Shown: piece after piece, positions 60,301 through 64,000 of the stretch
Layout of the letters: each line of letters starts with the position of its first letter
Position numbering within the stretch: the stretch's first letter is position 1
Source: Archilochus colubris
Taxonomy: Eukaryota; Chordata; Aves; Apodiformes; Trochilidae
Direction of reading: 5' to 3'
Assembly: GCA_023079485.1 (NCBI GenBank)
Contig: CM041084.1
Span: 118,590,467-118,654,466 of the forward strand
DNA length: 64,000 nucleotides
Notes under the pieces: model-generated
The model's database searches: none
What the model was told of the DNA's origin: nothing
The model's input: the letters and a program-made list of their open reading frames with translations, nothing else
Translations under genes and position numbers: made by a program

Positions 60301-61705
60301 GGCTGGGGCACCTCTGCCTCCCTCCCTCTCTCCCTTCCCCTTAACTCTTGACAGCTTCTTGCCCTAATCATGTTGGCTTTCCTCTTCCTCTGCTCTTCAC
60401 CACCCTTCCTTCGTGCCTGGGCAGTGGGGAACCTGCAAGTCAACTCACCCCAAAGGCCAGGAGCAAAGCAAGCTGAAAAGGCTGACACTAATTTTTTTTT
60501 TTTTTGGGGGGGGAGGATAGGAAGGGGCAGGTCTACCTAGTGTAAGGATCTCCAATATATGACCAACAGTATTACACAACTTCTCCAAAACCCATTTCCA
60601 ACTAGGGCTATTGAAATAAAAACTCCACGCATTATTGCACAAGGTCTTACTTGTAAAAATTCCAGTCACTAATGAGAATTCAGATAAAATTACTTAAAAG
60701 AACACTTCTGGCTAAATAAAATAGGAGGAAGTTGTAGCATTTACTTCTGAGGTCACTCATCGAGAAAAGAAATTGGGTTCCACTGGGAAGCCCGGCAATA
60801 ATTTTCTAGTTTAATAAAATGACTTCTCTTATAACTCAGGTGAGCAATAGATTTTCATATCCTATTAGAAAAACACTCTTGCTTTGCTAACAGACTCTTC
60901 CCTGTAGTTGTCAGCAGATGATAAAATTCAGGTGAAGATATGTTGCTAGACACTGTCAGTGTAAAAGCAAAAAAAAGCTTCTCCAGGCAAGGTATATAAC
61001 CTCTTAATGTCTGCATGGAGAATCCTTCATGTGCATTTCCATTCAACCTGAACTGACATCTCTTAAATGATTACAGAATAAAGACAAGAGAGATGAGGCA
61101 TTTTAAGTGCCATAAAAATCATCCAAGCAAAACCTACTTATGCAGCCGTAGGATTTTTTTTATTATTATTTATTTATATTTATAATTTTTTTGTTATTTT
61201 TAATCATGGGCAGAATTGCTACCAGCAAAAGTAAACAACTGCTAGGGGCAGACAGGCGATGTAAAACATTACAAATGATGTCAAGAAGCATGCAATAATG
61301 CATGCTGAAAAACATTAATCTTTTTATAACTGGGTACTTAAAGTACTGCATAATGTGCTTTTCAATACATCATTGCACGCCAAATCAAATAGACAAGCAG
61401 ATACATTCAAATCTGAGCATTTTGTTTTAAGGTTTTTTTCCAGTTCTTTACCCCAGAAACTGCAGCAGAGTGCCTTAGGATATGTTTCTGCTGTTACTTT
61501 TAAACACCTGGAAAAAATTATAGGTGAGAACTAAGTTTGCTTGCAGAGCTATCTTCACTCCCTCTTGCACAGGATCTTTTAAAACGTATCCTTCATAATA
61601 GAAAAAACTTCCTTCTTCAAATAGATGCTTTAACTAGCTGACCTTTCCCAAAGTGCCCTATAGTATTATTCGTACTTCATTAAACTGTAAAATACAACTA
61701 AACCT

Positions 61706-61737
61706 CACTATTTTATTTACCCACTATTTTATTTACC
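61706..61737. repeat. Two exact tandem 16-bp units
   Basis: CACTATTTTATTTACC occurs twice in direct succession. This is a small, recent-looking local duplication. Confidence 0.9.
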
Positions 61738-64000
61738 CAAATTATATCTACATATATGTGCATGTGTGTGTGTAGTGAGAGAGATTGCATTTAAGAATGC
61801 ATGGGAGAGGGAGGGGGAAAAAAAATTCAGCTCATTCATAGTGAGTTAAATATATACCTTATATGTCCTCTAACACTCTATGATTTGTGAAAGTTCATAT
61901 CCACAATCTTCATTTTCATTAGACATACTTTAGATGTATTCCTTTGTGTCTCAAGGATTATTTAAACCATGTGTTGCACGTTACCATATTTAAAAATGAC
62001 TCTTTAATCAAAATAACTTTAAAACAACTAATCCTCACTTAGGCTGGTCAGCTGAATCCACAGAGTGGTCCAGGAAAAATAAATCTACTCTCAAGAATGC
62101 GAATGCAGACAACAATTAGACACAGATGTGAGTGAAATTAGTTACAGTTTACAAAATGCTACACTTCACATGCTTTCAGTTTTTTATGTGTAGTACAAAA
62201 TTACAACATAGTAACAAACCACACTTATGAGGACCAGTTCCTAGAATAAAAACATTTCTGGGTGGCGTGTGCTTACACTCATATAGTCTTCCATTTTGCC
62301 AACAGATTTCTGGATAATTGAAGTTCTGCGACACAACTCACATTTAAAAAAAAAAAAAAATGGTGGGGAAAAAATATATACATATGATGCAACAGCTTCA
62401 CCCACCCAGCCAAAGGGGTCCATTAAAATAAAATAAAGTAAAATAAAATAGAATTTAAAAATATCAAAAAGAGAAGAGCTGTCACTCACACGTCAGACTC
62501 AGTGCTCTGATAAAACTAAAAATGCCTTATATGCTAAATGACATACACATTCTCCTCAGTAGCTCCAAAATATTACCGTGTATCATTTGATTGTTTTAAG
62601 TAACTTTCACATCTCTCTCTTTACTATGAGGTTGCAGATCTGGGCACTGTATAGTACATGGCAAGAAAAAGGGGACAGTGATAGTGAAGCTACTTAGAAT
62701 TCATCCATTTAAGAATCTTAAATCAGTAACATCAAATTCTGATTAGTTAATGAGGTCTTTTAAGTTTGCCTTTTTTCTAATTAAATTTATAATTCTTCAC
62801 AGATGTAGGTTTTGTTGATGTTCAATTTGTCTCTCTCATTTTGTTAAACCTCACATAGTACTCCACCAATCCATTGAATAGCCACATTAAATCTGTTAAT
62901 ACCATGCTCTTCAACCCCAGAAATTATTTCCAGAAGGCAAACTTGCTTTGAGAGATCATCAAACAAGACTTAAGGTACACATTTTATCACATTTTCCCTA
63001 CCACAGAGCTCAGGATGCGGAGGAAAATTCATGACTTTTGCACTGTTTATTATACTTTGCTAAATTACAAATCAAAAGCATCTGACAGAAGATCATGTAT
63101 GAAGCCAAAAAGTTAATAATGTTCTGTGAAAAGTAAACTGTAAATGGGAAGGGATTCCAAATTTCAGCAGCACAGAGAAAATAAAATGTAGGTACTTGTC
63201 TAAATTACAGGTTTTCCACAGTATTTTTGCTTGCTAGGAGCAATTTTTTTTTCTTTTTTCTTTTTTTTTTTTTTTTAACTGGCTATAATTTAAAACATTT
63301 TTCCAGCTGAAAAGAAATTTTCTAAGTAAAAATAAGAAGTTAACGCAGAAAACTAGAGCCCTAGAGCCACCCCACACGCTTTTTCTTAAAACACAGTTCT
63401 ACTTTAAAGAAGCAAGTTTCAAAAACAATGGCAGTTTTCAAATCACAGTGTTCCTCCTTGGGAGGGGGAATCTGTCAGTTTTAAAGGAGGTGAGGGGTGA
63501 GGGCAGAAGAGGACTTTCCCCCCAGCAGCACTCTTTGCCTCCTTAAAAGCACAGTGCAAGAGGTAGCTACAGACATAATGGCTTCAACAGCAAAAAGGTT
63601 GCAAAACTAAAATGCAAATTGGCTCCAAAAAGGCACCTTGCTGGCAGCACTTGAGACTGGGTAATACTTTCACTCTTCCAATAATCATATTGCTGGGCTC
63701 TAAGTGAAGAGGTAGGGCTTTTTCACTAGATACTTATATCAAAGACAAATTGCACTTATTAAACCAGGAGCAGGTAATTATAGTTATTTCATTTTTAACG
63801 AGTAGTTTAAATTCTTTTAAAAGTGTTGCCCTATGTGCTCATTTCATACGCTTATGAATGAAATGTTTTGAAACCCCAACACTTTCTTCCCTTTAAGACA
63901 GAAATACTACAATGTGACAATGCTCCTATTATGACCAGCCATTTAAGAATGTCTTTCTGCTTTTCCAAGATTTTTTTGGCTCCTGAGAAATATTTCATAC

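Larger units (their letters stand above)
59894..64000 (-). other. Region upstream of the first visible EYA1 exon
   Basis: Apart from the CpG-rich block this is AT-rich DNA. It has T14 followed by G8 at 60492-60513, an A15 run at 62346-62360, an AAAATA-type repeat at about 62422-62449 and a T-rich tract at about 63246-63280. A 16-bp unit occurs twice in tandem at 61706-61737. No exon with clear homology was found. Further 5' EYA1 exons may exist here or beyond the right edge, since non-coding exons cannot be recognised by translation. Confidence 0.5.

Noticed and set aside
59968..60488. Arg/Gly/Pro-rich open frames on both strands at the CpG-rich block
   Set aside because: Composition follows GC-rich DNA in several frames at once; no conserved motif and no link in frame to the exon at 59844-59893 was shown.
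62485..62512. Minus-strand AG-AGCACTGAGTCTGACGTGTGAGT, a micro-exon-like motif reading STESDV, reminiscent of an EYA4 segment
   Set aside because: The candidate exon is under 20 nt and the same residues are already supplied by the exon at 59844-59893; likely coincidence.

Overview
This is a vertebrate genomic window, almost certainly from a bird. It has long introns, compact exons with GT-AG splice sites, scarce CpG, and several fragments of CR1, the dominant avian LINE. One of these, at about 21434-21516, carries the typical CR1 3' end: a tandem TCATAGAA-type octamer followed by the GGTTGGAAGGGACC-like core. No bacterial-style operon, RNA gene or CRISPR array was seen.

The whole window is explained by one gene on the minus strand: EYA1 (eyes absent homolog 1), a transcriptional co-activator and haloacid-dehalogenase-type phosphatase of the PAX-SIX-EYA-DACH network. 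Ten consecutive coding exons were placed to the base from splice sites and reading phase. Reading right to left they are 58301-58428, 45913-45993, 43951-44020, 43425-43570, 39128-39265, 32583-32665, 32021-32207, 20351-20490, 19149-19232 and 13173-13262. They join without a frame break into 381 codons starting at an ATG at 58424-58422. They cover the serine/threonine/tyrosine-rich transactivation region and the first part of the conserved EYA domain, including the WDLDET motif. The remaining roughly 210 residues of the catalytic domain were not found and should lie to the left of position 1. An additional exon at 59844-59893 splices in frame upstream of the usual start and resembles the N-terminus of the paralogue EYA4.

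Layout: 1-13172 is the 5' part of the intron after the last visible exon, with CR1 pieces at both ends and a tandem duplication plus GC-rich repeat-like block at 10.5-11.3 kb. Positions 13173-20490 hold three EYA-domain exons. Positions 20491-32020 are an 11.5 kb intron with three CR1 remnants, one of them very old. Positions 32021-45993 hold the transactivation exons. Positions 45994-58300 are a 12.3 kb mostly single-copy intron. Positions 58301-64000 hold the N-terminal exons and a CpG-rich block near 60.0-60.3 kb that may be an alternative promoter.

I found no previously undescribed biological system. The observations most worth checking are the in-frame upstream exon, a tandem CAGCAG acceptor that can add or remove one alanine, the CpG-rich blocks, the 166-bp tandem duplication, and a perfect 12-bp hairpin in an intron.
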